Shown here: positions 11,023-23,879 of the stretch, one piece after another | Numbering within the stretch: position 1 is the first letter of the stretch | How the letters are laid out: every line of letters begins with the position of its first letter | Source of the DNA: Parachlorella kessleri | Lineage: Eukaryota; Chlorophyta; Trebouxiophyceae; Chlorellales; Chlorellaceae | Direction of reading: 5' to 3' | Length of the DNA stretch: 52,812 nucleotides | NCBI GenBank assembly: GCA_001598975.1 | Contig: BBXU01001988.1 | Coordinates: 1 to 52,812, forward strand | The notes under the pieces: model-generated | The model's database searches: none | What the model was told of the DNA's origin: nothing | What the model saw: only the letters and a program-made list of their open reading frames with translations | Translations under genes and position numbers: made by a program

Positions 11023-14000
11023 TTATACAGCCCTTCTAGTCCCCCGACCCTGCCTGGCAGTAGAGATACATGATGTGAAACCCCACACCAGCGTGCCCCA
11101 CCATGCCACAACAAGCACTGGGCACCCACCTTGGTTGTGCCTCCCTTCAGGGGAGGTGATAGCAGCTCAGACCGAAGCTGTGTGCGGTCGGCTGCTACTG
11201 CTGCTGGCAGGAGTGGTGGTGACGCGGGAGGGGTGTATGCTGCTATAAGTGAGCCCTGACGGGCTGGAGGCGAGCCATAGATGGGGCTACCCCAGTGACT
11301 GCCGGCCATGGGACTGCAAGCGAAGGTAATAAGGGCAGCACTGCTCACCAGCAACGCCGATGCTTCAGTGTGCACACACGGCACACCTGGCAGGGGGGTA
11401 CATGCAATGTCTCACCACTTTGGGGTTGGCTTGAAGCCATTCAGCACACCTTGGGCATCTGGAAGGGGTGACGGCGTCCAACAGCAAGAGTTCTACCCAC
11501 CTGGCAGGTACAGCAGCATATGGGTACCCTACTGGGGAGCCGACAGCGGCCAGGAACTGCTGGCCAGGAGCTGCAAGCCCCTTGCCACCTTTGCTTGGCG
11601 GCACCATAGGGCCTGTTGCCTTGGGTAAGCCTGAGGGGTCGGCCAAGAACTCACTGTACTTGAAGCGGTGACAGCACCTGCAGTGCAGTTGCAACGCAGT
11701 GCATAGTGATAAACACATAGAGAAACGATTCTGTGCGGACCGATAGAGACCTGGAGGCGGAGGTGTGTAGACCAGTGGGTAGTCGGAAGCACAGCTACTG
11801 GGCTGCCAGGGATGAGTTTGCCTGCCTTGGCATGGTGGCTGTGAGGCACAGGCCCTCCCTCAGCACGACCTGGGCAAGCACTAAGGGAGCAGATTTTTGC
11901 CAGCCAGTCGTGTGCCCAAAACACACATAGGCAGGGTGCAGACCCATGCCCTAGTCTGCACCCTGGAGCTTGCCCGCAAAGTCTCTCTGGCACTGCAACC
12001 AGAAGCCGTCCCCACGCCCCTAACCCTGCAGCCATGTCCTTACCCTTTATGCTTGGGCAGCTTGTCCATGGCTCGCATGCTGACGAGCGCCAGCACGCAC
12101 ATCATGAGGGAGCAGCTGCCCATGACCACCAGGCCCACCCACAAGCCTCCAACGAGGTTGAGGGCGGTGCAGCACCCAAAAGACTTGACAGCGGTGTACA
12201 CTGCAGGTAAGCAAGAGCAAAGTGATAGATGATGAGCAGAGCATGCGGCCGCATCTTCCAGAGACCATTACTGGCTTGCCGTCAAGCAGGCCGGATATGT
12301 CCCAAACTCGGAGCCAAGAAGGTGGTGTTGCAAGCTAGAATTCAACCTCCCACTTGAAAGGATCTCCCTAAAGCACAGCAGCACCGCAAGAGCGCTGCCT
12401 CAAACCCAGGCACGCCTTGCACTCTTGCCCCGCTGCACCTTACCCTGATGCACGGAGCCGTAGCTGATCAGGCCCAGGATATCCACCATGACGCTGTCAA
12501 TGATGCGGTCGGAGATGTCGACAGCCAATTCAAGCTGATCGTTAAGCAGGGGTTGTAGTTGGTACTGGCCGCTGATTTGCTGCACCACAGGGCCGCAGTG
12601 CAACTAGTGTCAGTCGCACAAGAAGTTTGCTGCTGTGGTTGTATGCAGCCCAGCGCAAGCCTAAGTACTGCCTGGGCAAGCAAACCATTGGCACAGCCAA
12701 GTGTTAGGTGGGCGTACAGAAAAGACTAGCAGAAAAGGGCACCTGCAAGACTTCAGCGCGTTTGGATTCCACGGTTGCCTTGATGTCTGTGATATTCAAC
12801 CCGAGCGCGTCATAAATAACCTGCATAACACAGAAGGCCTTTTGCCAGCTCCTTCCTTTCACGCTACTTGAACGGGCCTAGGGGCCACACTGGTTGTATC
12901 TAGTGCTGCACTCCAAGACGCTACTCTAGAGCGAGACGTGAGCGTTACCTTGGTGGCTGCTGAGAGCATGTCCAGGCTCATGCATGCACATTGGCACAGC
13001 AGGCACTCACTGCTTACCTGCTCCACCGGCCCGCCCATGTCGTATAGGTAGTACTCAGCGATGGTCAGGATCTTCTGCTTGTCACCCATGCTACTCCCAC
13101 TGACCCTGGAAATCACCTGGGCCTCGATGTTGGTGCACCTGCATATACAACCGGAGCCTGGGTTGCGCCGTAATCTCTCATGCTTGGACAGTTTTTCGCC
13201 CAAGCTGCAGCAGTCGGCCCACCGCCGCTCCGCTGAACCCCTCGTTTGCTGCAGCAGGCAGGCAGGCAGGCAGGCTCTGCAGGCTGCAATCCCTCACGCT
13301 GAAGCACTCACCCATCATTTCCGACCTTGAGAACGGCTGTGAACACCACCACGAGCAGCCAGTACAGAGCCAGCAGCAGGAGGAGCACGAAGGTGGTTGC
13401 CTTGAGCGGTGCGGGCCAGTTGAGCATCGCTGCCGCCCACAGCAGGGTGGCCAGCAGCATGCCCAGGGCCAAGAAGCAGTACAGACCAACCTGGCGCCTG
13501 CAGCCAGGCACACATTGACACGCGCCCTTCACTTTTGCCTCTCGCGTGCTTTGGAACACAAAAACTGCTGAAGCCAGGGCGTCAGAGTCCACATGCCACC
13601 TTGACTCTTGCAGCTGAAGCGAGAGCATCCCGTGTACACTTACCACTTGTCGTACGTGTAGACCAAGGGGAGGTAGTCCCCTTCATACTTGGCAATGTTG
13701 CCCAGGGTCTGCTCATCTGCATCATGTATCTTGCTCTGAGCATCACTCACCCCTTGCACAATTTGCCTGTGAGCGTCGTCTAGCTCCTGCACCATCACAG
13801 GCCTGTGTTGGACACCAATGCTGGAAGCTTCCCAAAAACATTGCCATGAACATAAGATGCAGGCCCCCATAGTGCAACCTGCTGCCCAGGCATCGTCTGC
13901 AGCCGTAGTTGACCATCATGTGCCTAGGTGCTAAGCATAGCTCCACAAAGAGTAACATTGACGTGAACCAGCTCCACAGCTCAGCCTACATTTGAGATTT

Positions 14001-17000
14001 CCCCTATGATGCTGTGCACGCTTTGCTGGGCATCGTCCACCAGCCTGGAAGCCGGGCTCGGCAGGGCTGCAAAGCGGGCGACCATGTCGTCCAGAACAGG
14101 AGTGTAGCTGCCAGGGCTTGGAACACCCGCCAGGGCGGTGCCCACCGAGCCAACCATGCTGAGCTGCATACACCAAGACTTGCTCATGTTGACAAGCAGC
14201 TTCAGAGCTCAAGTGCTCATGCACATCCACTCATGGTTGACCGTGTCCTTTGTTGGAAGGCATTGGCTGCACACCACAACAAACCTGACTCCAACCCATG
14301 CCCGTCCAAGTTCAGACACGGCCCCAGTCTCATTACGCTGGTTTCACCTGATCGTTGAGGTTAGCAAGTGAGGTTGGTGTAGCTAGCTGAGCAACTTGCA
14401 CCTTGGCAGCGCCTGCCTGCACGGTAGAGTACATTGCACACAGTTGAAGTACATGTCAGCTACAAGCTCAGCAGCTGACAGGCCTACAAGCGTTATGCAT
14501 GTAAGTTCCCCAGGGGATCAAGGCTATACCAAATCGTACCGTGGTGAACAGGCCTGAGCTTGCCCCCTGTGCCTTGATGCTAGCTGCAGGAGCCAGCGCT
14601 GTTTGGAGCCCGTCTGCAGCGGCCAGGAGGTTAGTCCGCAGCGTGCCATAGCTGGCCACAGGGGAGGTTGCCAGGGCTGCAGCCACGGCTGCTTGCAGGG
14701 AAAGGAGGCCACCTGCAGCATACACCACGCACCTCACCTCCTCACTAGAGGACCATGGTGTGCTCACAACACTGGTAAAGGTTGCACATAGTCCATGAGA
14801 CTAGAATATGCACAGCTGCAGCACCCAAGACCAGGCATCGATGCCCTGCACCGACCCAAACTCTGCTATGGCAATATCCTTACGCTGGGCAGCCCACCTT
14901 TAGTACTCTGCAGCTGGGTGATTGCTGTGGTCGCGGAGCTAACAAATGGCGTGGGGTCTGGGATGCCTTGCATCTGTGTTTTGGTGGTGCTGAGCTGCTG
15001 CAGAGCGGCAGTAATTGATGCCGGCATGGCAAAGCCGGCAGTCGCGCTGTTCAGGTTGGTGGCTATGGATCCTGGGGAGTTCGGTCCCTGCATGATGTCA
15101 TCTAGACTAGCCTGCACATGCACACCAGACACATCCACATGACTGCCTAATTGCCTTGACTACAGGCTCTCACAAAGGCGGCAGATGGCAAAATCCGGTG
15201 AAAGCTACCAACTGCCAGGAAGGAATCTAGTTCTGGTTCCCTGGCTGCCCTGGAGGGCTTGAGACCCTCGTACGCCAGGTCCATAGCTGGTGGCAGGTCA
15301 CCTGGGTCTCCCGCAGCAGGCTAACAATGTCCTGGAGGTCGTCTGGGAGGACCAGGACAGTGTTGTTGATGTGACGGGCACGCACGAGGAGGGCGCCCTG
15401 CAAAGCAACCCACACTCGCAGCGTTCTAGTCTCTGGCCATCTCGGATGTGTGTGGATGTCGACTGTGATGGCTGAATGACAAGGAAGGCAAGAGCACTTT
15501 GTGCGATGTGTCAAAAGTATCAGCATCTTGTGCTGGGCAGCACCTCTCAAGCGAGCTCAGTATGCACCTAGCGCACCAGGTGAGGAGCAGCCACATCATA
15601 CTGTGCCTGCACATTGTGCAGCAAGGAAGTGATGCCGGGCACTGTGGTCCCTAGCAGCTGGGTGGACACTGCCTGAATGGTAGTCAGAGCGTCGTAGCTC
15701 CTCTCCACAAACCGATCTGTCAGCAGTGCTGTTTGAAGGGTCACCAATGCTGCCCGCATCTGGGTCATCTGAGCTATCTTGCTGTCGATGTCGCCTACAA
15801 ACGCGTCCAAGGCCGTGCTGGCGGCTGCAACTGCATTGGCATCGGCTGGTGGGGCAGGCTGGGAGGCTGGCAGCGCGTACGCAGCAGTGTGGAAATCCTG
15901 CAGTGTGCATCCGCATTTCTGCTTGAACCAAGCCTCCCGAGCCCCAGGGGCATGAGCTCCGGCATTTCAGTGCCCAGCTTCTCCTGCTGGCCTCAGGTGC
16001 TCTTTGAAACGTGCCACGCCAAATCGCGTATATGAAAGGAGCGTGAGACCTGGGCAGCTAGCCTTCTCCACCTGCCCTTATCTGCATGCACCGGGCAATG
16101 AGACTCACATCTGCCTGCTGCATGACAGTGCCCAGGAACGCCTCCCCATCCACAACATTCTGGAGCGCGCCCGCATAGCTTGGCAGGCTGGCGATGAGGC
16201 CTCCCAGTGCCATTTGCAGCCCAGCAAGCGCTGGGGTCAGCTGGGAGTCAAGGGCAGCCTGGATGCCCAGCAGCGTAGACTTGATGCCGGCAGGGTCCGG
16301 GAGCGAGGCCAGCCAGGGCCTGATGCCCTGAAGGCTAGCCACTATGTCTGCACCACAAGAGAGCCGCAACTGTTCATGTGTGGTCTACTGACAATGAATG
16401 CTTCTCAGATATGACTGGCATAAGTTAATGTACTGCCCAATGGGCGAGACCATGCGCAACAGAGCAAATGCCCCTCATCCCCTGACGGCCTTCGACAGCT
16501 GGCCACGAGGTGCCCAGGCATCGATGCGCTCCAAGCAGGCAGCTCACACCTGTTTCATTGATGTCAGTATTTACAATGCCCTGTATGGTCAGCAGGACGC
16601 CATCCAGTGACTGGACGTGCGCGACAGTAGTGTTGGCTGCGCCGACCACTCTCCTAATGTAACCCTGCAGGCTGTTGCAGGGCAATAGCATCATCGGCCC
16701 GCAAACAGGACACCATGGCAGGATGGCTGCTTTTGCCGCGGGACAGCCTCTCTCGACAAACTCACAAGCACCACAGCAGCTGACTGCAGGCCGCGGCAAG
16801 CATTGCGCCCACACAACCCCACATTCGCGGTGGGCGGTGGCTCACCTTCACCACATTTAGTGTTTCCTCACCCTCTCCCACAAGCCTAGGGTTGACCATG
16901 ACCATGCTGTACGCGCATCCGGCCGCAGTGCCCAGGAGCAGCAAGAACGAGCAAACCTTGTAAAAATTCAACCATCTGCAGGGCGGCAGCTTTGCGTGCT

Positions 17001-17709
17001 TAGAGGTGCGCGATACTCTCTCATGCATCGGCGACACCAATACAGATACAGCAAAACAGGGGAATATGTGATGCACACGCTAGCTCAGCAAGGTGTGCCC
17101 TTCTCTCACCTGGCAGCACGGATTCGGTCAAGCAATGTTTGGCGTTTGCGACAGCATCCACAGCAGAATAGGTACCAGCAGCAGCTGCAACAGTCACAAC
17201 AGCAAAGACGAAACAGACGCCTGCAGGCAAAGCAGAAGCCTTGCCAAAAGTGTGGGTGAAGCTTAGGTGGAGGGGCACCCCAGCTGCACTGCACTAGTAG
17301 CTTGCCTCACCAGAGGAGGAAACTCAGCAGGACCGCCAGGGCAGCAACAAGCCCAATCGCGGAGGGCCAACATGCCAACAGCACGGGACCTTTGTAGTAT
17401 TCGACTTTCTCCGGCGTGAACTCAGTATTAGGTGTGGGTTGGGTGGCGACCGGTAGCCCCTGCGCAAAAGTGGTGTGCTAAGCCGTGATTCCCCTCCCTC
17501 GAGAACTATGACAGCCTTGAGGTGTGGATGCCTTCTTGCCCATAGGGCTGGTCACTTACGCGCCAACCAGTGTCAGTGCACTCTCCAGGCTGAACAACGG
17601 CCTGACCCGGTTGGCTGATGCTGCCGTCCCCCTTGCAGGAGGTAACTAGTAGAATTCCCAGTATCCAGACTGGTGCGTGACGAGCGAAGGGGTTGCTTCT
17701 TTGCGCCAT
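11023..17709 (-). CDS. Five-TM prominin/tweety-like membrane protein
   Basis: Large membrane glycoprotein candidate, about 1,049 residues from 21 exons. The exons run from 17709-17560, 17459-17311, 17220-17110, 16975-16846, 16664-16550, 16347-16109, 15897-15577, 15397-15302, 15111-14898, 14712-14540, 14416-14348, 14163-13990, 13786-13644, 13497-13312, 13138-13018, 12820-12743, 12579-12444, 12200-12044, 11677-11501 and 11313-11130, with a short last exon ending at 11023. All join in phase. Order of parts: signal peptide (PVWILGILLVTSCKG), TM1 (about 76-99), a cysteine-rich cytosolic loop (LFRLCCCDCCSCCW), TM2 (VCSFLLLLGTAAGCAYSMV), a roughly 530-residue helical loop with several NxT/S sites, TM3 and TM4 (LYCFLALGMLLATLLW, FVLLLLLALYWLLVVVF), a second loop, TM5 (VGLVVMGSCSLMMCVLALV), and a Pro/Gly-rich tail. 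This is the prominin layout; plant tweety-like proteins share the CCC loop. The last exon is uncertain: without a splice at 11130 the frame ends at 10875. Confidence 0.72.
13256..13275. repeat. (CAGG)n microsatellite
   Basis: About five CAGG units inside the intron between exons 13497-13312 and 13138-13018 of the membrane-protein gene. Confidence 0.8.
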
Positions 17710-18129
17710 ACCGGTAGGCTGAAGCCACAACCGACTGCCCATTACCAGGTGTTAGATATCTTTCAAAGCATGTCAAAAGTTACCACTACCAATGCCAAGT
17801 GATGGTATAAATCGGTGCCTGCTATTCGTAGGGCGCCAGCGCCACGGAGGTGGGGTTGGGGCGAGCTGCAGGGCTCTCCCAACTCGGTGCTTAACTACCT
17901 GAGTGATTGATAACTTATCAAATACTTGTCAAATTGGGTCACCGCAAGGGTTGGCAGGGGGCAATTTCTTGCAACAGGACACCCGCCCCAGAACCCCCAG
18001 GGGTTTGCCGGCCAAGATAGTTATTTTCGTCCCGCCATGGCTTGACTAGGCCTTCCTGCATGTCCCTGCCCAGTTCTACTGTGCTACTTGGTGTCTCTTG
18101 CTGTACCTGGATTGTAGAAGTTCTGCAGC
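17710..18129. promoter_or_regulatory. Divergent promoter region, membrane protein / UBC12
   Basis: A 420-bp gap between two start codons that point away from each other, so it must hold both leaders and promoters. No TATA box or other motif stands out clearly. The assignment rests on gene layout only. Confidence 0.45.
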
Positions 18130-19537
18130 ATGATTAAGCTCTTCAGCGTCAAGGTGTGGAGTTTTGTGATCGCGTCGTGAGCAGTGTCCTTTCTCCGGCC
18201 GCAGGCAACTTAACTTTGCTCGTACTTGTTGCAGGAGAAGCAAAAGAAGGATGCCGCAGCCGCAGCGAACGGGAAAGCGATCAAGCAGTCAGCAGGAGAG
18301 CTGAGGCTGCAGAAGGGTAAGATGTTCCGTAAGCTTGCTCCTAGCACTTTCTCTGGCGGCCACGAGGCTTGCATCTTGAAGTGCCTGGCTGCCTCGCCTT
18401 GCAGACATCTCTGAGCTCGACCTTCCCAAGAACGTGGCTATCAAGTTTCCCGATGGCAAGGACAAAATCATGAACTTCGAGATCACCCTGAAGCCAGATG
18501 AGGGCATGTATAAGTGAGTTGAACGAGGTTGCCAGGGGGTGTCTTTGTACCAGCCTTCTCTCGCCTGTGCTGCTGGCTGTGTCGCTGGGTGCAGCAGTTT
18601 TGTCCTCGAGTTTCTTACTCTTTGTGCTGACTGGGGGACTTACTGCCCTGCAGGGGTGGGACCTTCCTATTTACATTTGCAGTGCCGCCGTCATACCCGC
18701 ATGACCCACCCAAGGTCAAGTGCATGACCAAGGTGGGTGCTGGGCTAGGCTCTTAAAACTGCATCACCCCGCCCGCCAGCCTCTGGTGTGCAATTAACGT
18801 TTGCATTTGTGGAATGTTACGTGTTGCACGTGGTACAGCCAAACGCATGCGAGGGCTTTACCTGTAGTGGCACCCTGCAGTGGCACCCAGGGAGTGCTGG
18901 CTTACCTGTGCACCTGCAGGTGTTCCATCCTAATTTGGACCTTGAAGGCAACATCTGCTTAAACATATTGCGAGAAGACTGGAAGCCAGTGCTGACAATC
19001 ACAACAATAGTTTACGGTCTTAATTTCCTCTTTCTGGTGAGCACTGCCCATCACTTTGCAGAGTTTAATCAGGTGCATGGGTGTGTTCCCTGCCTGGTGT
19101 CATGTGTGTGTTGAGTACATGGTGTTCTAATGCTTGCGGGAGTCGGGCAAGGCATGGGGTTCTTGGATGTGACCTAGGCCACCGCACAGCTTGCCGGAAG
19201 CATGGCGCCTTACGATGCCGTCATGACAGCTGCATTTGGCTCGCAAGCCTACATAGTGTTCCGTGTTGCTAGGGCAGTCCTGACTTGGGGAGAGCAGGAT
19301 TTACTGTTTGATGATTTTCTCACTATATTGAGAGTAACTTACGTGTGGGTTTCCTCTTTTCCGGCCCGACGCTACTATCCCTCCCTGCTGCAGGCACCCA
19401 ACCCCGACGACCCGCTGAACAAGGAGGCCGCGCAGATGATGCAGAGCAACCAGTCGCAGTTCGAGCGGTATGTGCAGATGAGCATAACGCGCGGCTGCTC
19501 CATTAACAACGAGTATTTCCCGCCCGCCCGAGGCTGA
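18130..19537 (+). CDS. UBC12: NEDD8-conjugating enzyme UBC12
   Basis: E2 enzyme that passes NEDD8 from its E1 to cullins, activating cullin-RING ubiquitin ligases in nucleus and cytosol. Exons: 18130-18153, 18235-18316, 18405-18513, 18654-18732, 18920-19036, 19394-19537, all phase-consistent; 184 residues against 183 in human. The N-terminal extension starts MIKLFSVK, the docking peptide typical of UBC12 and absent from ubiquitin E2s. The core reads [60 protein letters not shown] and [18 protein letters not shown]. The catalytic cysteine is C111 in NICLNIL, and the HPN motif lies just before it. The first exon is only 24 bases, fixed by the conserved octapeptide. A very sure call. Confidence 0.95.
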
Positions 19538-21138
19538 GTGACGACCTGGGCAGTGGCGTGGGGCGCATGCAGCAAGGCAGCTTGTGGGGCCAGCTGCCAT
19601 ACTGCACGGGCGGCTGTGGTGCGCACAGCTCGTACAAGGAGCGCTGCCGTTTACGCTGCCTCCTTGTGCGCGTAAAGCCTTGGTGGTGCTGGATTCCTGG
19701 GGTGCCTTGCCTGCCTTAGGCATTGCACCACAAGGAACTGTGCCAACTCCAAGGCATCCTGCCCACAGCCAACAGCAGCAGCAGCAAAGGTCGACAGCAG
19801 CGGTAGTTAGGATTGCTGGGTGTGTATCATACATAGCGGGCAGTGTATGTGTACCAACACTCTACCCTTGCTTGGAATCCGGTAATGCATGCGAGTGGGG
19901 CACGAATTGCTGTACTTTGTACAAACCGTTGAGACTGCCTGCTCTCTACCTTGGTGGCGCTGGGCAGCAGCTGGTGTGGCAGGCGTGGCTAGGGCTGCCA
20001 TGCCTCAGCCATCCGTGCCGCCATGGGAACGGCTGCACCTAGAGACTCCCACAGTGCAGGCTTGGCTGGCGCCTCAGTTTTCCTCTTTGGCCGCCAATTT
20101 CTTTCTAGCTAGGTCTTCTTGTATATGCCCTTGTGCGGTAATAGGCTAGGCAGAGCCACTTGTGCATACTCATAGTGCGACTGTGTGCAAGGGAGCAGTG
20201 GGCTGATTGTGGTGGATTTGCTGCATCATGTCATGCATACACCACACTAATAACTGCATCTTACCCCTGCCAGTACAGCCGCCCCTAACTCCTCCCCCTC
20301 TCCTTGCAATGCCTGCCACCAACAAATAATTGCCACCCTTACTACTAAATTCAAGAGCATACTTGCACCCAGCCCTGTCGGCACAGTTCACCCCTAACTC
20401 TCAGTTGTTCGCACTTACTGTCACCACTAATTCAGTGCCTACCTGCATGCAGCGCTGTCAATTATTTGGCCCCTAACTATTTCCTGTGTTCGCACGGCCT
20501 TCCACCTTTAACAAATCATGGGAGCCTTCCTGCCTGGGCCAGCCGTTTACTGCTACGAGCCAACCAGGCCTCCGTTACCTCTTCATAGCACCGGCCAGCC
20601 CACACCGTGTTGCACTTCGGAATGGCAGATGCCAAAGCCATGGGCAAGTCAACTCTTAGCTTCAGGTCAAAGGAGTCAGCACCATGAAACCTATTACCAA
20701 CACCAAAAGGCCTACAATGCTGCTTGCAGTGCGGCTATACCCCAAGCGCGGCATACTGGATTTTCAAGAGTGCCCCATGCCCATGCCTGACTTTGTTTCT
20801 GGCCCCAGCCTCAGGGACCTAGAAGCACAATGGAATGGAAAATTAAGCTTTACAACCAGCATCCCATGCGCCAACCAGCATTCCATCGATCCCAGGAAGA
20901 AAACCTCCTGCACACATGACTAAAGTGATGTCAGAACCCTGAACCCGAGTGCGGCGATGGGCACACTGTGAAAACTCCCCAAGCAGCAAGTGCTCCTCTC
21001 TCTTTGGACTGGTCGCTGGGTCCAATACAGGTGGGTGAGCATAGACAGAGTCAATCCCAGCAGCCATGCGGGCGGCGCACACTGCCCATGCCCGAGCTGG
21101 TAATTGCATGACTTTTTTTTGGCTGTGCAGAAGCAATC
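19538..21138. other. Intergenic region with degenerate tandem repeat
   Basis: 1.6 kb between UBC12 and RPS15. The middle part (about 20250-20520) holds copies of the dispersed repeat described separately. The last part probably contains the RPS15 promoter and leader; a TGTGCAG acceptor ends at 21130, nine bases before the RPS15 ATG, suggesting a leader intron. Otherwise nothing recognised. Confidence 0.5.
20250..20520 (+). repeat. Dispersed 70-90 bp repeat, three degenerate units in tandem
   Basis: Three successive units share CCCCTAACT followed about 15 bases later by TTCGCAC or a variant, then a CACC-rich part and a TAA/AAT-rich end. The same core occurs near 23.9-24.5, 24.77, 39.35 and 48.17 kb. 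The units have diverged from each other. Confidence 0.6.
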
Positions 21139-22892
21139 ATGGCGGACGCAGGGGAGCACAAAAAGAGGACGTTCCGCAAGTACACCTACCGTGGTGTGGA
21201 CCTCGACCAGCTGCTGGACCTCAGCACTGACGAGCTAATCGAGCTCTTCCCCGCTCGTCAGCGCCGCAGGTTGGTTCTGCTGCTGTGGAGACTGGGTACC
21301 ACTGCTGATGGCACCACTGGGAGCTCTCCAGCAGGACAGCAAAGAGTCTAGCGGCCAGGCAGCATAGGCGAGAGGTTTAGCAGGACGGTAGGACGCTGGC
21401 AGCAGGGCAGGCTGTATTAGGGCAGGAGTTGGTGGCAGAACTGAGCACGGGGCACTGGCAAGGTCCAAACAGCAGTAGCAAATCATCAGCACGGCAAGCT
21501 CTGCAGCGCAACGATCAAAAGCTGCGGACCAGCAACACTGGGAGCCCTCTGCTGCTACTGGGTGGGCCCCCCACCTGTGCGCAGCCCGGCGTCTTGCTGC
21601 TGGATTAGTCAGCCCTGAGCTGCACAGTGGTGCTGCTGTTGGCGTTAGTCAAACTTGGCTGCAGCTGGAGCTTGCTGTGACGGACGACTCCTGAGGTATA
21701 GGTGCTTGGGCAGTGGGTCCTGGCGCCTAAGTTCTGCTCAGCCATGCAGCGTGGGTGTTGGCGGAGGGGCGGCCGGGCAAGCCAGTGCTGCAGCAGGAAT
21801 GGAGGTGGCGGTCCGCAGCAATGTAGAACCGGGCAGCCTGCTGTCCACAGCGCTGCTGGGAGGTGGAGGCCGCATACATCTTTGGTCATAGCAGCCATTA
21901 AAGGCAGCCATGACGACAGCGGGCAGCAGACGGAACATGGCGGCATGTAAACGAGGCAAAGCCAGCATAGGCGCTGCCTATGCAGTCAGTGACTGGGGGG
22001 CCAGCAGCGTCGTGCGAGGCCACTCGGCAGCCTGGCACCCGCTGTGCACAGTAGCTTGCACTCGGCTCACGTGGGCACAACCTACATGAACAACAGTCGC
22101 TGCAGCGGGAGTCTTGCTCATCGCAACCGGCTGAGCGTCCCGTCTTTCCCTTGTGCGTCGCAGGTTCCAGCGCGGCCTGAAGCGCAAGGCCCTGGCCCTG
22201 ATCAAGAAGCTGCGCAAGGCCAAGAAGGAGGCGCCCGCTGGCGAGAAGCCCGAGCCGGTGCGCACCCACCTGCGCAACATGATCATCATCCCCGAGATGA
22301 TCGGCTCCGTCGTCGGCGTGTACAACGGCAAGACCTTCAACCAGGTGCGGGGCACAAAGGGGCCGGCAGTCAGCGGCTAAGCGGCTGACAGCAGTTTGGG
22401 GTAGCTGTGGACGGAAGTGTTGACTGCGAGGGATGTGGCATTGGGAGAGTAAGGGGAGGTTGGGACGGTAGGCAGTGTCGGGGCCAAGCCCAACGCGCTG
22501 CCAGGTTGGGCCTAGCATGTCCCACAGGTGGGATGCTGAAACCCTTTTTCCAGTCTAGAGCAGGTCCATTCAGCGCTTGAGGAAGTAAGGCGGGGATGAT
22601 CCGGCTTCCCATTGCCTTACTTGACCCGACAGCCCTTGCTGGCAGACGTTTTGGCTGTAGTGCATCTGTGATGATGGCATTTTCTCGTACGCCGGCAGCA
22701 CAGAGCTATACTTGCCAGGTTGCGGACCCGTGTGCTCATCTCGGCTCTCTCGTTTGCCTGGGGCAGGTTGAGATCAAGCCTGACATGGTTGGCACCTACT
22801 TGGCTGAGTACTCCATCTCCTACAAGCCCGTCAAGCACGGCAAGCCCGGCATTGGTGCCACCCACTCCTCGCGCTTCATCCCCCTCAAGTGA
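21139..22892 (+). CDS. RPS15: 40S ribosomal protein uS19 (RPS15)
   Basis: Component of the cytosolic small ribosomal subunit head. Exons: 21139-21269, 22164-22344, 22767-22892, in phase, giving 145 residues, the same length as human RPS15. Diagnostic stretches: [75 protein letters not shown] and the C-terminal IPLK. The lysine- and arginine-rich composition fits rRNA binding. The first intron is unusually long (894 bases) compared with most others here. Ribosomal protein genes are usually strongly expressed; codon use here is GC-ending, as expected. There is no doubt about identity. Confidence 0.97.
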
Positions 22893-23879
22893 TGGTAAGG
22901 GTCCCATCTTCAAATTGTTCGCTCTTGAGAAAAGCAGGGAGCCAGGCCTGACGGAAGCCGGGGAGGATTGTCTAATTCATTAAGGGTGGCGGGTAGTGCG
23001 ATCAGAGAGTAGTTACGGGTATACTGGGCTTTATTGTTGGTCGGCGACCTGGGTCCCGCCACTGTTGTCAGCTTGCGCAAGTCTGACGCCTGCATGTCTG
23101 CCCAGCCTAAGAGCGGCTGTAGCGTGGGCATGCAGGGTCTGTTCTCAGAGCCCTTTGGAAATGGCAGCGGCGGCGGCGGGAGCGGCAGCACGAACAGCAG
23201 CAGGCCCAGCAGCACAGCCATTGTTGATAGCGCTGATGTGGCGGGGCGTGGAAGGTGGCAGGCAGGGGAGTGGAGCCAGCTGCGTGCCTCAGTGCGAGCA
23301 GGCGGCTGGTTGGCAGCCCCTTGCAATGCTGCTCCCCCAGGGAGGGGGTGTCACGCACTGTGGCGCAAGCTGCCTCTTGGTTGATGTGCTTAATAGCTTT
23401 AGCCGCATGGGGCATGCAGGTTGTGCAGCAGCAGCAACCTCTGAGCCTGTCTTGGACATGTAGCACATGGAGATGTGGACGAATTGACAGAGGGGCCCCG
23501 TATCACATCTTACAACTAAGAGTCTGCTGGCGTGCAATGGTGTGGCCCAAACAAAGACATCCCAACTGCAGTGCACATGGCCCAGGCGCGTCATTGGTGG
23601 CAATACCTGCTGACACAGCATGGAGGTGCAGTTGCTAGTGTTGCACCAGCTGCAAGTTGAACCCTTGCCATGGTGGCCGCTGCCCTGCTGTGGGCGCTGC
23701 TGACTGGTTGATGGCTTCCCGTGCTATCACTATTGGCGCCCTGAACAGTTTATCTTGACTGTTTCTAACAGGATGCCATCATGGGGGGCCGCTGCTTCAG
23801 ACGCTCAATTAGACCCCAGCCCTTGCTCGGCGCATTAGCCTGACAGTCCTAGTGATCACTGTCCAACTGCCCAGCCATC

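Noticed and set aside
13256..13275. CAGG run as part of a CRISPR-like array
   Set aside because: Simple microsatellite without spacers.
20518..20923. Frames upstream of RPS15
   Set aside because: Short, overlapping, without motifs, next to a repeat cluster.
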